A DNA stretch of 64,000 nt from Pseudarthrobacter enclensis (GCF_001457025.1 NZ_KQ758602.1:124001-188000); one strand, 5' to 3'. Numbered from the stretch's first letter, positions 34,725 to 44,033 are shown. Made by a program: numbers and translations. Notes: generated from the letters alone by a model not told the origin.

Positions 34725-35837
34725 TCAGCGGCCGGTCTTCGGAGCGAAGATCCTGGCAATCAGGCGTGCCGCGAGGTTGAGGATCATGACCAGGATGATC
34801 AGCACCAGGGCTGCGCCCCAGGCCCGTTCCGCTGACGGCCCGGGGTTGGCCGGCGAGGTGGGGTTGAGGATCTGGGTGTAGATGAACGTGGGCAGCGATG
34901 CCATCCAGCCGCTGAAGACGTTCGAGTTGATGCTGGTGGCAAATCCGGCGGTGACAAGGATGGGGGCCGTTTCGCCGATGACGCGGGCGATCGCCAGTGT
35001 GACGCCGGACGCGATGCCGGAGATTGCCGTCGGAATGACCACCTTGATGATGGTGCGCCACTTCCGGACGCCAAGGGCGTAGGCCGCCTCCCGCAGTTCG
35101 TTGGGGACGATCTTCAGCATTTCCTCGCTGGAGCGGACCACCACGGGAATCATCAGCACGGAAAGCGCGACGGCGGCCACGGCGCCGGTCTTGGTGCCCG
35201 GACCCACCACGGCGAAGAAGAACGCCGCGGCGAACAGGCCGGCCACGATGGACGGGATGCCGGTCATCACGTCCACGAAGAAGGTGATGGCGCGGGCCAG
35301 CCGGCCGTCGTTGCCGTATTCCACCAGGTAGATGGCGGTGAGCAGGCCCACCGGTACCGAGATGACGGTGGCCAGCAGGGTGATCTGCACGGTGCCCAGC
35401 AGCGCGTGGTAGACACCGCCCAGCACGGGGCCGCCTTCCTCCACGGCACGGTTGTCGTAGACGCCGGTGACGCCGTTCATGGAGTTGCCCAGGAACCCGG
35501 GGTTCAGCAGGCCGGGGATGCCGTTGACCAGCACGGTCCAGATGACCGAGATCAGCGGCAGCAGCGCAATGAGGAACGAGCCCACCACCAGGCAGGTGGC
35601 CAGGCGGTCCTTGGCCTTGCGGGAACCTTCAGCGGCCGCGCTCCAGCTGACCAGTCCGACGGCGAACAGCAGCGCCGAGACGATGCCCCACCCGAAGGCG
35701 TTGAAGCCGATCAGGGCCATGACGGCGGCGCCGACAATCAGCGCGGCACCGAGGACGGCGTACGGGGCGTACTTGGGCAGCTGGCCCTTGGTCAGCTGCG
35801 AGCGCTTGCTGCGCACCGGGGTAAGCGTGGAGGTCAT
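34725..35837 (-). CDS. pstA: Phosphate ABC transporter permease PstA
   Basis: The 370-residue membrane protein has three extra N-terminal helices before the six-helix MetI-type permease core (from about 100), typical of actinobacterial PstA. The inner-face ABC-coupling loop contains EMLKIVPNELREAAYALGVRKW, the EAA motif. It begins directly after the pstC stop (TAAATG), so expression is coupled. Together with PstC it forms the phosphate channel. Confidence 0.95.
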   Translation of the reverse strand: MTSTLTPVRSKRSQLTKGQLPKYAPYAVLGAALIVGAAVMALIGFNAFGWGIVSALLFAVGLVSWSAAAEGSRKAKDRLATCLVVGSFLIALLPLISVIWTVLVNGIPGLLNPGFLGNSMNGVTGVYDNRAVEEGGPVLGGVYHALLGTVQITLLATVISVPVGLLTAIYLVEYGNDGRLARAITFFVDVMTGIPSIVAGLFAAAFFFAVVGPGTKTGAVAAVALSVLMIPVVVRSSEEMLKIVPNELREAAYALGVRKWRTIIKVVIPTAISGIASGVTLAIARVIGETAPILVTAGFATSINSNVFSGWMASLPTFIYTQILNPTSPANPGPSAERAWGAALVLIILVMILNLAARLIARIFAPKTGR

Positions 35838-36770
35838 TTAGTTGGCTCCCGAGAATTCTTTGTGCCGGGTGATGATCCAGCGCGCGAGCATGTTGACGGC
35901 CAGGGTGATGACGAAGAGGACCAGGCCTGCTGCGATGAGCGTGCTGACCTTCAGGCCGCTGGCCTCGGGGAAGTTCAGGGCGATCTCCGCGGCGATGGTC
36001 TGGTTGCCGGACTGGATCAGGCTCGCGGTCAACGCTCCGGAGGACAGCACCAGGGCCACGGCCATGGTCTCCCCGAGGGCACGGCCGAGACCGAGCATGA
36101 CGGCGCTGATGATGCCGGGCCGTGCGAAGGGCAGGACGGACATCTTGATCATTTCCCAGCGGGTGGCGCCGAGGGCCAGGGCTGCTTCCTCATGCAGTTT
36201 GGGGGTCTGCAGGAAGATCTCGCGGGACAGCGAGGTGATGATGGGCAGCACCATGACGGACAGGACGATGCCCGCGGTCAGGATGGTCTTGCCGGTGGCG
36301 GAGGCCGGGCCCTGGAAGATGGGCAGCCAGCCCATGTTGTCCGCCAGCCAGTTGTAGGCGGGGGAGATTTCGCGGGCCAGGAACGTGGCACCCCAGGCAC
36401 CGTAGACCACGGAGGGAATGGCGGCGAGCAGGTCCACCACGTAGCCCAGGCCGGCGGCCAGTCCGCGCGGGGCGAAGTGCGAGATGAAAAGGGCAACCCC
36501 GATGGCGATCGGGGTTGCGATCACCAGGGCGATGACGGCGGCGATGAGGGTGCCGATCACGATGGGCCAGATGTAGGCGAAGAAGCCTGCTCCGCCTTGG
36601 ATTTCCGCGGCAGGCGCGGTCAGGGCGGGAATTGCCTGGACCACCAGGAAGAGTGCGACGCCGAACAGGACGGCGAGGATGAGGCAGCCGGCGGCAAGCG
36701 CGGCGCCCGAGAAGACTTTGTCCCCGGCGCGGCCCGCGCCCTGGGTGCTGGTCAGGGAGGTGGCGGTCAT
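35838..36770 (-). CDS. pstC: Phosphate ABC transporter permease PstC
   Basis: The 310-residue membrane protein has about six helices; its EAA coupling loop is in PKLHEEAALALGATRWEMIKM. The N-terminal helix is preceded by a short polar tail (TSLTSTQGAGRAGDK). It pairs with PstA. The gene is separated from pstS by a 104-base gap that contains a strong hairpin, and is contiguous with pstA. Confidence 0.95.
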   Translation of the reverse strand: MTATSLTSTQGAGRAGDKVFSGAALAAGCLILAVLFGVALFLVVQAIPALTAPAAEIQGGAGFFAYIWPIVIGTLIAAVIALVIATPIAIGVALFISHFAPRGLAAGLGYVVDLLAAIPSVVYGAWGATFLAREISPAYNWLADNMGWLPIFQGPASATGKTILTAGIVLSVMVLPIITSLSREIFLQTPKLHEEAALALGATRWEMIKMSVLPFARPGIISAVMLGLGRALGETMAVALVLSSGALTASLIQSGNQTIAAEIALNFPEASGLKVSTLIAAGLVLFVITLAVNMLARWIITRHKEFSGAN

Positions 36771-36825
36771 TCGACGGCCCTTCGATCGGTTTCGTGCACG
36801 AAAAAGTTGCTGCGTCCAAACCGAA

Positions 36826-36857
36826 GTTCCCCGCCTGCCTCTCGGCAGGCGGGGAAC
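36826..36857 (-). terminator. Intercistronic hairpin between pstS and pstC
   Basis: GTTCCCCGCCTGCC (36826-36839) and GGCAGGCGGGGAAC (36844-36857) form a perfect 14-bp stem. On the minus strand the four-base loop is GAGA, a stable GNRA tetraloop. It lies 17 bases after the pstS stop. It would let most transcripts end or be protected after pstS, giving the binding protein in excess over the membrane parts. Confidence 0.7.
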
Positions 36858-36874
36858 CCGGTGGCGGTGCGTGG

Positions 36875-37996
36875 TTAGGACTTGACCTTGATGGACTCGA
36901 TGGCCTTCTGGGCCTTCTCCGCCAGGGAGGAGGACAGCGGGGCGGACTTCGCGGAGTCGGCGGCGGCCTGCTGGCCGGCGTCGGACACTACGTAGTTCTC
37001 GAAGGCCTTGACCAGGTCAACGGTTTCCTGCTTGTCGTAGGTGCTGCACACCACGTGGTAGGACACCAGGACCACCGGGTAGGCGCCGGATGCGGTGGTC
37101 TTGCGGTCCAGCTTGATGGAGACGTCGTTGGCGGAACGTCCGTCCACCGGCTTGCCGGCTTCGACGGCCTTGGCGGCGGCGTCGGCGGAGATCTTCACGA
37201 ACTCCTCGCCCACCTTGATGGAGGCGGTGCCCAGCTTGCCGCCCACGGCGGAGTCGTCGGCGTAGGTGACCGCACCGGGGGTGTCGGTGACGGTCTTGAC
37301 GACGCCGGAGGTGCCCTTGGCGTTCTCGCCCTGCAGGCTGGAGGGCCAGACGCCGGAGGCTTTGTCCGTCCAGACCTCGGGGGCGGCGGAGGCCAGGTAG
37401 TCGGTGAAGTTGGTGGTGGTGCCGGAGTCATCGGAGCGGTTGACCGGGGTGACCTTCAGGTCCGGCAGGGTGACTCCCTCGTTCAGGGCGGCGATGGCGG
37501 GATCGTTCCAGTTGGTGATCTGGCCGCGGAAGATCTTGGCCACCGTGGCGGCATCCAGCTTCAGCTCGGTGACGTTGGGGATGTTGAAGGCCACCGCGAT
37601 GGGCGAGATGTAGACGGGGATGTTGATGGCGCCGTCGGGGCCGCAGACGGCCTTGGAGCTCTCGATCTCTTCGTCCTTGAGGTACGCGTCGGAGCCGGCG
37701 AACTGGGCCGAACCGTCAATGATGGCCTTGCGGCCGGCGCCGGAGCCGTCCGGCGAGTACTGCACGGTGGCACCCTGGTTGGCGGAGGCGAAGCCTGCCT
37801 TCCAGGCGTCCATGGCCGCGCCGGTGGAGGATGCGCCGATGCCGGTCAGCGTGCCGGTCACCTTGGGGCCGGAGGAAGTCTGGTTGCCGGCGGGCGTGGT
37901 GCCAGTGGCGTTGTCTGAACCGCAGGCGGTCAGCGCGAGTGCGCCTGCTGCGATAACAGCGATAGCCGCGTGGCGGCCAAAGCGGAGTGCCTTCAC
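36875..37996 (-). CDS. pstS: Phosphate-binding lipoprotein PstS
   Basis: From the GTG at 37996 (GGAAGGGGG upstream) the protein has 373 residues. It has a signal peptide with lipobox ALTAC (Cys about 25). Phosphate-contacting motifs of PstS are seen in TLTGIGASSTGAAMDAWKAGF, YSPDGSGAGRKAIIDG and NRSDDSGTTTNF. It captures phosphate outside the membrane and delivers it to PstCAB. Upstream are PHO-box-like repeats. Confidence 0.96.
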   Translation of the reverse strand: MKALRFGRHAAIAVIAAGALALTACGSDNATGTTPAGNQTSSGPKVTGTLTGIGASSTGAAMDAWKAGFASANQGATVQYSPDGSGAGRKAIIDGSAQFAGSDAYLKDEEIESSKAVCGPDGAINIPVYISPIAVAFNIPNVTELKLDAATVAKIFRGQITNWNDPAIAALNEGVTLPDLKVTPVNRSDDSGTTTNFTDYLASAAPEVWTDKASGVWPSSLQGENAKGTSGVVKTVTDTPGAVTYADDSAVGGKLGTASIKVGEEFVKISADAAAKAVEAGKPVDGRSANDVSIKLDRKTTASGAYPVVLVSYHVVCSTYDKQETVDLVKAFENYVVSDAGQQAAADSAKSAPLSSSLAEKAQKAIESIKVKS

Positions 37997-38117
37997 TAGA
38001 TGTACCCCTTCCAGGGTGATTCAGTGCGGGCAGGGACGGAGAACCCTGCTGCGCGATGCGTACGTTCTGTACCTTCAAGAAAGTTATGGGCCGCAGGTAA
38101 CGGGATGGGCTGCGCAA

Positions 38118-38156
38118 AGTGAACGGGACCTTAACGACCGCGGGATTTTGGTTAAC
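38118..38156 (-). promoter_or_regulatory. PHO-box-like repeats upstream of pstS
   Basis: On the minus strand GTTAACC (38150-38156), GTTAAGG (38129-38135) and GTTCACT (38118-38124) recur with 21- and 11-base steps. GTTCACC repeats at 11-base steps are the PhoP box of Streptomyces and relatives. They lie about 120-160 bases before the pstS start, so phosphate-starvation control by a PhoR-PhoP pair is expected. Confidence 0.6.
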
Positions 38157-38247
38157 AAATGCCGGGTCACCATTGCGCAGATCACATTCGCCGCCGTAGT
38201 GCAGTGTCCGCGCCGGGCCGCGTCCGGGCCGCAATAGACTTGGGGCC

Positions 38248-39375
38248 ATGGCCCCCGCAGCAGGACTGACAGCAAGCAGGCACTTCCTGCGCGGCCGCAT
38301 GCGCACGGGACTGATCAGGAGCCGCAATTCGCTGGTGCCGGCCATCCAGATGACGGTTTGCGCGGTGGGCGCCTACGCCTTCGCCGAGTATGTGCTGGGC
38401 CACTCCGGGCCCTTGTTCGCGGCTACGTCGTCGCTGATCGCCCTGGGCTTTTCGCGTGAGCCGCGGCTGCGGCGCGTGCTGGAGGTGGGCCTGGGCTGCA
38501 CCATCGGCATCGCCGTGGGTGACCTGCTCCTGCACTGGCTGGGCAGCGGAATCTGGCAGGCCGCCGTCGTGCTCCTGTTCTCCATCCTGCTGGCCCGCTT
38601 CCTGGACAGCGGCAACATCTTCACCACCCAGCTGGCGCTGCAGTCGCTGCTGGTGGTGCTGCTGCCGGCGCCGTCCGGGGGCCCGTTCACCCGCAGCATC
38701 GACGCCGTGGTGGGCGGCCTGTGCGCGCTGCTGGTCACCATCCTCATGCCCAAGGACCCCCGCCGGGAGCCGCGCCGGGACGTCCAGAAACTGCTGCACG
38801 AGCTGGCGGAAGTCCTGCGCGAGTGCTCGGACGCCCTGGTGGACAGCGACTCCACCAGGGCCTGGCACGCCCTGGTGCGTGGCCGAAACTGCCAGCCCCT
38901 GGTGGACGGGATGCGGCACTCGCTGCGCGCCTCCAACGAAGTGGCCCGGCTGGCGCCCGCTTACCGGCGCCACCGGGACGAGCTGGACCGGCTGAAGGAG
39001 TCGCTGGACTTCATTGACCTGGCGCTGCGCAACAGCCGCGTGTTTGCCCGGCGGCTCACCAGCGCCATCAACCATGCCGCGCTCTCGGACGAGGCGACGG
39101 AGAACATTACCGAGGTGCTGCGGGAGACCGCTGCCGCGATTGACGAGCTCTCGCTTGGACTGGCGGAAACGCACGACGGCGTCCGGCGCGCCCACCTGCG
39201 CACGGCCCGCAACGACCTCAGTGAAATCGCCTTGCGGCTGCACCCGAAGCTGTTGGGGGTCCAGCGCCTTGAGGGGGAAACCGTGGTGATGCTGTTCCGC
39301 CCCCTGATGGTGGACCTGCTCGAGGCCACGGGCATGGATGCCCGGGAGGCCAGGGACATCCTTCCGGCGCTGTAA
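38248..39375 (+). CDS. FUSC family (aromatic acid exporter-like) membrane protein
   Basis: The 375-residue protein has about six membrane helices in residues 25-170 (including LFAATSSLIALGFS and LVTILMPKDP). A long cytosolic helical domain follows (about 170-370), with heptad-rich segments such as HRDELDRLKESLDFIDLALRN. This is the half-size FUSC/ArAE layout, related to proteins that export aromatic acids or stress metabolites. The substrate is unknown. It is divergent from pstS and is followed by radA. Confidence 0.8.
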   Translation: MAPAAGLTASRHFLRGRMRTGLIRSRNSLVPAIQMTVCAVGAYAFAEYVLGHSGPLFAATSSLIALGFSREPRLRRVLEVGLGCTIGIAVGDLLLHWLGSGIWQAAVVLLFSILLARFLDSGNIFTTQLALQSLLVVLLPAPSGGPFTRSIDAVVGGLCALLVTILMPKDPRREPRRDVQKLLHELAEVLRECSDALVDSDSTRAWHALVRGRNCQPLVDGMRHSLRASNEVARLAPAYRRHRDELDRLKESLDFIDLALRNSRVFARRLTSAINHAALSDEATENITEVLRETAAAIDELSLGLAETHDGVRRAHLRTARNDLSEIALRLHPKLLGVQRLEGETVVMLFRPLMVDLLEATGMDAREARDILPAL

Positions 39376-39432
39376 CAGCCGGTCTTTGCCCCGAAGGCTC
39401 CGATGTCGGTGCCCGCCGCTAGGGTTGAACGC

Positions 39433-40806
39433 ATGGCATCAAAGACTTCCCGGGCCTCCAAGGCGCCCGCGTACAAATGCGCCGAGTGCGGCTGGACCAC
39501 CGTCAAGTGGGTGGGCCGCTGCGGCGAATGCCAGTCGTGGGGCACGGTTGAGGAAACGGGCACCGCGGTGGCCAGGACCACCGCGGCCACTACCGTTGTG
39601 GAGCCTGCCCGGCCCATCGCCGAGGTGGACGCCACCACTGCGGCGTTCATGCCCACCGGCGTGGCCGAGCTGGACAGGGTGCTGGGCGGCGGCCTGGTTC
39701 CCGGCGCGGTGATCCTGCTGGCCGGGGAACCGGGCGTGGGCAAGTCCACGCTGCTGCTGGACGTGGCCGCGAAGTTCGCGCGGACGGCGCAGGACGTCCT
39801 GTACGTGACGGGCGAGGAATCGGCTGCTCAGGTGAAGCTGCGCGCCGAACGGATCGACGCCGTCGCCGAATCCCTCTACCTCTCCGCGGAGACGGACCTC
39901 GGGCAGGCCTTGGGGCAGGTTGAGAAGATCGAACCGCGCCTGCTCATCCTGGACTCGGTCCAGACGCTCAGCAGCGCTGACGTGGACGGCAGCGCCGGCG
40001 GCGTGTCCCAGGTCCGGGAGGTGGCGGCATCCATCATCGCCGCGGCCAAGCGCCGGAACATGACCACGCTCCTGGTGGGCCACGTGACCAAGGACGGATC
40101 CATCGCCGGGCCACGGCTGCTGGAGCACCTGGTGGACGTGGTGTGCCAGTTCGAGGGTGAGCGGCACTCCCGCCTGCGGCTGCTCCGCGCCGTGAAGAAC
40201 CGGTACGGCCCCACGGATGACGTCGGCTGCTTCGACCTGAACGAGAACGGCATCGAAGGGCTGGCAGATCCCAGCGGGCTGTTCGTCAGCCGCACCAAGG
40301 ACCCGGTGTCCGGAACCTGCATCACGGTGACCATGGAGGGCCGCCGCCCGCTGCTGGCGGAGGTGCAGTCCCTGCTGGCCGAAAGCCCCAACTCGCAGCC
40401 GCGCCGCGCCACCAGCGGCCTGGACAGCTCCCGGGTGTCCATGCTTTTGGCCGTGCTGCAGCAGCGCGCGGGGACCCAGCTGCACAAGGACGACTCCTAC
40501 GTGGCCACCGTGGGCGGCGTGAAGCTCAGCGAACCGGCCACGGACCTGGCAGTGGCCCTGGCCGTCGCCTCAGCCAAGGCACGCAAACCGCTGCCCGTCC
40601 GGCTGATCGCCTTCGGCGAGGTGGGACTGGCCGGGGAGGTCCGCCCGGTCCCGGGCATCAACCAGCGCATCCAGGAGGCCCACCGGCTGGGATTCACGCA
40701 TGCCGTGGTCCCTGCCAGCCACACCGGCCCCGGACCGGTCCCCGCCGGGTTCTCAGTCCGGGAGGTGGAGCACCTGACGGAAGCCCTCAGCCTCCTGATC
40801 GGCTAG
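39433..40806 (+). CDS. radA: DNA repair protein RadA (Sms)
   Basis: From the ATG at 39433 the protein has 457 residues. The N-terminal zinc finger is CAECGWTTVKWVGRCGECQSW in two halves (CAECG and CGECQ). A RecA-like core follows with Walker A GEPGVGKSTL near 98 and the RadA-specific VKNRYGPTDDVG near 262. The C-terminal Lon-protease-like domain includes KDDSYVATVGGVKLSEPATDL. RadA is a helicase that drives branch migration in recombination. It lies 57 bases after the FUSC gene; in many actinobacteria radA is near disA, here it is 16 kb away. Confidence 0.96.
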   Translation: MASKTSRASKAPAYKCAECGWTTVKWVGRCGECQSWGTVEETGTAVARTTAATTVVEPARPIAEVDATTAAFMPTGVAELDRVLGGGLVPGAVILLAGEPGVGKSTLLLDVAAKFARTAQDVLYVTGEESAAQVKLRAERIDAVAESLYLSAETDLGQALGQVEKIEPRLLILDSVQTLSSADVDGSAGGVSQVREVAASIIAAAKRRNMTTLLVGHVTKDGSIAGPRLLEHLVDVVCQFEGERHSRLRLLRAVKNRYGPTDDVGCFDLNENGIEGLADPSGLFVSRTKDPVSGTCITVTMEGRRPLLAEVQSLLAESPNSQPRRATSGLDSSRVSMLLAVLQQRAGTQLHKDDSYVATVGGVKLSEPATDLAVALAVASAKARKPLPVRLIAFGEVGLAGEVRPVPGINQRIQEAHRLGFTHAVVPASHTGPGPVPAGFSVREVEHLTEALSLLIG

Positions 40807-40817
40807 CGGCCGGCGGA

Positions 40818-41087
40818 TCAGGGATGCTGCGGAAGCTGGTTGGGATCGTCCCGGTGGGCGCTGAACAGCCACCCGGCGACGTCGCTGCGCAGGACCATCA
40901 GAGGCCCGCCGGTGGCGCTGACGTTTCCGGTGGGCACGTAGTAGCCGCGGCCGGAACCGGGGCCACCGGCCGCACGGTCCAAGGCGTCCTGGAGGTGGCG
41001 GGGCACATGGCCCTGCGGCCCGAGGCTGTGCAGCTCATCAAGTTCTTCCGGCGTCAGCCGTCCCAAAACCTCAGCGATGTTGGCCAT
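40818..41087 (-). CDS. Small protein of unknown function
   Basis: The 89-residue protein starts with ATG after AAGGGACC. The first 40 residues are helical and acidic (IAEVLGRLTPEELDELHSLG). The second half is Gly-rich with YYVPTGNVSATGGPLMVLRSDVAGWLF. It is convergent with radA (11-base gap). I do not recognise a family. Confidence 0.6.
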   Translation of the reverse strand: MANIAEVLGRLTPEELDELHSLGPQGHVPRHLQDALDRAAGGPGSGRGYYVPTGNVSATGGPLMVLRSDVAGWLFSAHRDDPNQLPQHP

Positions 41088-41198
41088 GATGGGTCCCTTC
41101 GAGCGAAGTGCCTGAAGGAATAACCTAAAGCAGTACCGTGAACTGCGGGTTAACCCGTGGAAACAGTTTCCAAAGCGTTGCCTGCAGTGGAGGGGAAA

Positions 41199-41693
41199 AT
41201 GCCGGTTCTAAGCGCGGGGCTCCTGCTGTACCGGGTGGGCGGCGACTCCGTCGGCACACCTGCGGACAGACAGCTGCAGGTGTGGATCGCCCACATGGGC
41301 GGCCCGTTCTGGGCGCGCAAGGACGCCCACGCCTGGTCCATACCCAAGGGAGAGTACACCGACCAGGAGGACCCGCTGGCGGCGGCCCTCCGGGAGTTCG
41401 GGGAGGAAATGGGCAGCCCGGCCCCTGCCGCGGAGTACGTGTTGCTGGGAGAGTTCCGGCAGCCCAGCGGCAAGCGCATCACGGTCTACACCGCGGAGCA
41501 GGATTTCCGGCCCGGCCACATCACCAGCAACACCTTCCCGATGGAGTGGCCCAGGGGCTCGGGCCGGATCCAGCACTATCCGGAGATCGACGATGCCCGC
41601 TGGTTCCCGCTGACGGAGGCCCGGGAGAAGCTGGTGAAGGGCCAGCTGCCGGTCTTGGATGCGCTGCTGGACCTGGTCAGCACGGACACGTAG
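41199..41693 (+). CDS. NUDIX hydrolase
   Basis: From the ATG at 41199 the protein has 164 residues; GGAGGGGAAA directly before it decides the start over a GTG at 41157. The Nudix box runs from GEYTDQEDPLAAALREFGEE to MG: the REFGEEMG core supplies the metal-binding Glu residues. It begins VLSAGLLLYRVGG. It hydrolyses a nucleoside diphosphate linked to another group; the variant with WSIPKGEY before the box is common in actinobacterial Nudix proteins of unknown substrate. Confidence 0.9.
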   Translation: MPVLSAGLLLYRVGGDSVGTPADRQLQVWIAHMGGPFWARKDAHAWSIPKGEYTDQEDPLAAALREFGEEMGSPAPAAEYVLLGEFRQPSGKRITVYTAEQDFRPGHITSNTFPMEWPRGSGRIQHYPEIDDARWFPLTEAREKLVKGQLPVLDALLDLVSTDT

Positions 41694-41741
41694 GAGCCGG
41701 AACCGCTGCCCCGTTCCCGGCTGCAGCCAGGGCCCTCCACG

Positions 41742-42062
41742 TCATCCGGCGGCCGGGCCGCAGCCCGGCGCGCGCTCCCCTACCGGCGCACCCCCGGCGT
41801 CCTGGACTTTCACCACGGAGACGCCGTCGCCGCAGCAGACCATGGTCCGTCCGCCGCCGTCGTGGCGGATCAGCCAGAACACGCTGCGGTCCGGGGCAAT
41901 CATGTCGATGGTTCCTGCCATGACGCTGCCGCCGGAGGTGCTGACCTCCACGGTGTCCTCCTTGCCCAACTTCGACCAGTCGGGGATGGCCGCAGGGCCC
42001 TGGGGGTGGCTGCGCCGGACCGCCGGCTGCGCGCCGCGCCGGGTCGAATGCCGCTGGTACAT
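41742..42062 (-). CDS. Small protein of unknown function
   Basis: The 106-residue protein follows GGGAGG at the proper distance. The N-terminal 25 residues are basic (YQRHSTRRGAQPAVRRSH). A short beta-rich part (TVEVSTSGGSVMAGTIDMIAPDRSVFWLIRHDGGG) resembles an SH3-like barrel. The tail is Gly/Pro-rich. It is the last gene of the tct-usp direction, 13 bases after the stress-protein stop, and may be co-transcribed. Confidence 0.55.
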   Translation of the reverse strand: MYQRHSTRRGAQPAVRRSHPQGPAAIPDWSKLGKEDTVEVSTSGGSVMAGTIDMIAPDRSVFWLIRHDGGGRTMVCCGDGVSVVKVQDAGGAPVGERAPGCGPAAG

Positions 42063-42075
42063 GGCAGGCCTCCCG

Positions 42076-42483
42076 TTACTGGAAGTGCCCGTTGGCGGCC
42101 TTGACCGCCAGCACCGGCCGGTCCGCCTGCATGAGGATCTGCTGCGCGTGGCTGCCCAGGATGAACTTGCCTACCTGGGTGCGGTGCCGCAGTCCGATGA
42201 CGATGAGTGAGGCGTCAACCTCCCTGGCCACGTCCAGGAACTCGTCCGCCAGGTCGTGCTGGTAGGGCGGCTGGATGACGGTGGCCTTCACCCCGGCTGC
42301 GGTGGCCCGCGCCTCTGCCTGGGCCAGCACGTCGTCGGGGGCAACGGACTTGTCCACCAGGGCTCCCTGGCGGGCGGAGTTGACGATGAACAGCTCCTGG
42401 TTCCGCAGCTGCGCTTCGGCGATCCCGGCGGCGAGGGCAGCCTCACCGGCGGGTGTGGGGACGAACCCGACAATGATGCTCAT
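42076..42483 (-). CDS. Universal stress protein (UspA family)
   Basis: The 135-residue protein has one USP domain: it begins IIVGFVPTPAGEAALAAG, and the ATP-type binding motif is in VIGLRHRTQVGKFILGSHAQQIL (G-2x-G-9x-G[S]). It has no other domain. Its ATG overlaps the tctA stop (ATGA), so it is translated with the transporter. USP proteins coupled to Tct transporters are recurrent in actinobacteria; what they do for transport is not known. Confidence 0.9.
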   Translation of the reverse strand: MSIIVGFVPTPAGEAALAAGIAEAQLRNQELFIVNSARQGALVDKSVAPDDVLAQAEARATAAGVKATVIQPPYQHDLADEFLDVAREVDASLIVIGLRHRTQVGKFILGSHAQQILMQADRPVLAVKAANGHFQ

Positions 42484-44024
42484 ACCTTCTCCTTGATGTT
42501 GTTGGTGATGTCCGTGGCGGAGGCGCCGGCCGCCGTCGTGCCTTTGCGCTTGGCTATTGCGCTGCGGATGCCCGGCAGCACTGCCACCAGGACGAAGACC
42601 GCCAGCAGGGTGGCCGAGATGGGCCGGGTGAAGAAGCCTGTGGGGTCGCCGTCGAACACCAGCAGTGAGCGGCGCAGGGAGCTTTCCAGCAGTTCGCCCA
42701 GGACGAAGGCCAGGACCAGGGGGCCGGGTTCGAAGCCGAACTTCTTCATCAGGTAGCCCACCACGCCGAACACCACCACGAGGGTCACGTCGAACATGCT
42801 GTTGTTGATGGTGTAGGCACCCAGCAGGGTGATCAGGGCGGTGATCGGGGCGAGGATGGCGGCGCGGACCCGGAGGATCCGCACGAAGATCCCCACCAGG
42901 GGCAGGCTCATGATCAGCAGCAGGATGTTGCCGATATACATGGAGTTCACCACGCCCCAGAACAGCTCCGGCTCCTGGTCCACCAGCTGCGGGCCCGGGG
43001 TGACGCCCTGGATCAGCAGCGCACCGAACATCAGGGCCATGGTGGCGTTGGCGGGGATGCCGAGGGTCAGGAGCGGAATGAACGACGACGTCGCGGCCGC
43101 GTTGTTCGCCGTCTCGGGGCCGGCAACGCCTTCCGGTGCGCCCTTGCCGAACCGTTCGGGGTTCTTGGCGCGCTTCTTTTCCATGGCGTACGAGGCCATG
43201 GAGGCGATGGTGGCGCCGCCGCCGGGGAGGATGCCGAGGAAGAAGCCCAGGACGGAGCCGCGGCCGATGGCTCCGGAGGCGTGCTTCAGGTCGCCGCGCG
43301 AGGGCCAGACGTTGGAGACCTTCGACGGCGCCTTGGCGGCGCGGTGCCGCTCCTCGAGGTTGTAAAGGATCTCGCCCAGGCCGAAGATGCCCATGGCGAT
43401 CGGTACGAAGTCGATGCCGTCGGCGAGCTGGAGGCTGCCGAACGTGAACCGGCTTTCGCCGGTGAAGATGTCGCGGCCGACTGTGGCCAGCAGGAGCCCC
43501 ACCGAGGCGGCAATCAGTGCCTTGACCTTGGACCCGCCGCTGATGGTGGCCACGAGGAGGATGCCCAGCATGGCCAGGGCGGAGTATTCGGGCGGACCGA
43601 AGTCCAGGGCGAACCCTGCCACGAGGGGTGCGAGGAACGTCAGCCCGATGATGGCTGCGGTACCGCCGATGAAGGATCCGATGGCGGCCAGGCCCAGCGC
43701 GGTGCCGGCCTTCCCCTGCCGCGCCATCTGGTAGCCGTCGAACACGGTGACCACGGATGACGCCTCGCCGGGCAGCCTGAGCAGCACGGACGTTATGGTG
43801 CCGCCGTATTGGGCGCCGTAGAAGATGCCGGCGAGCATGATGATGGCGGTGACCGGTTCAACACCGTAGGTCAAAGGCAGCAGGATGGCGATCGTGGCGG
43901 CCGGGCCGAGGCCTGGCAGCACGCCGATCAGCATGCCGATGACGACGCCGACCAGGCAGTAGAGCAGGTTGGTGGGTTCCAGGACGACCGAGAACCCGTT
44001 GAGCACAGGATTGAGGAAATCCAC
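42480..44024 (-). CDS. tctA: Tripartite tricarboxylate transporter, large permease TctA
   Basis: The 514-residue membrane protein has about 12 helices and the two TctA signatures, GLGPAATIAILLPLTYG near the N-terminus and a second glycine-rich loop (GILPGGGATIASMASYAMEK). It forms the proton- or sodium-driven channel with TctB and receives substrate from TctC. Known substrates of the family are citrate, tartrate and other dicarboxylic or tricarboxylic acids. The adjacent glucarate genes and a shared LysR site suggest D-glucarate here. Confidence 0.93.
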   Translation of the reverse strand: MDFLNPVLNGFSVVLEPTNLLYCLVGVVIGMLIGVLPGLGPAATIAILLPLTYGVEPVTAIIMLAGIFYGAQYGGTITSVLLRLPGEASSVVTVFDGYQMARQGKAGTALGLAAIGSFIGGTAAIIGLTFLAPLVAGFALDFGPPEYSALAMLGILLVATISGGSKVKALIAASVGLLLATVGRDIFTGESRFTFGSLQLADGIDFVPIAMGIFGLGEILYNLEERHRAAKAPSKVSNVWPSRGDLKHASGAIGRGSVLGFFLGILPGGGATIASMASYAMEKKRAKNPERFGKGAPEGVAGPETANNAAATSSFIPLLTLGIPANATMALMFGALLIQGVTPGPQLVDQEPELFWGVVNSMYIGNILLLIMSLPLVGIFVRILRVRAAILAPITALITLLGAYTINNSMFDVTLVVVFGVVGYLMKKFGFEPGPLVLAFVLGELLESSLRRSLLVFDGDPTGFFTRPISATLLAVFVLVAVLPGIRSAIAKRKGTTAAGASATDITNNIKEKV

Positions 44025-44033
44025 GGTGGTCTC

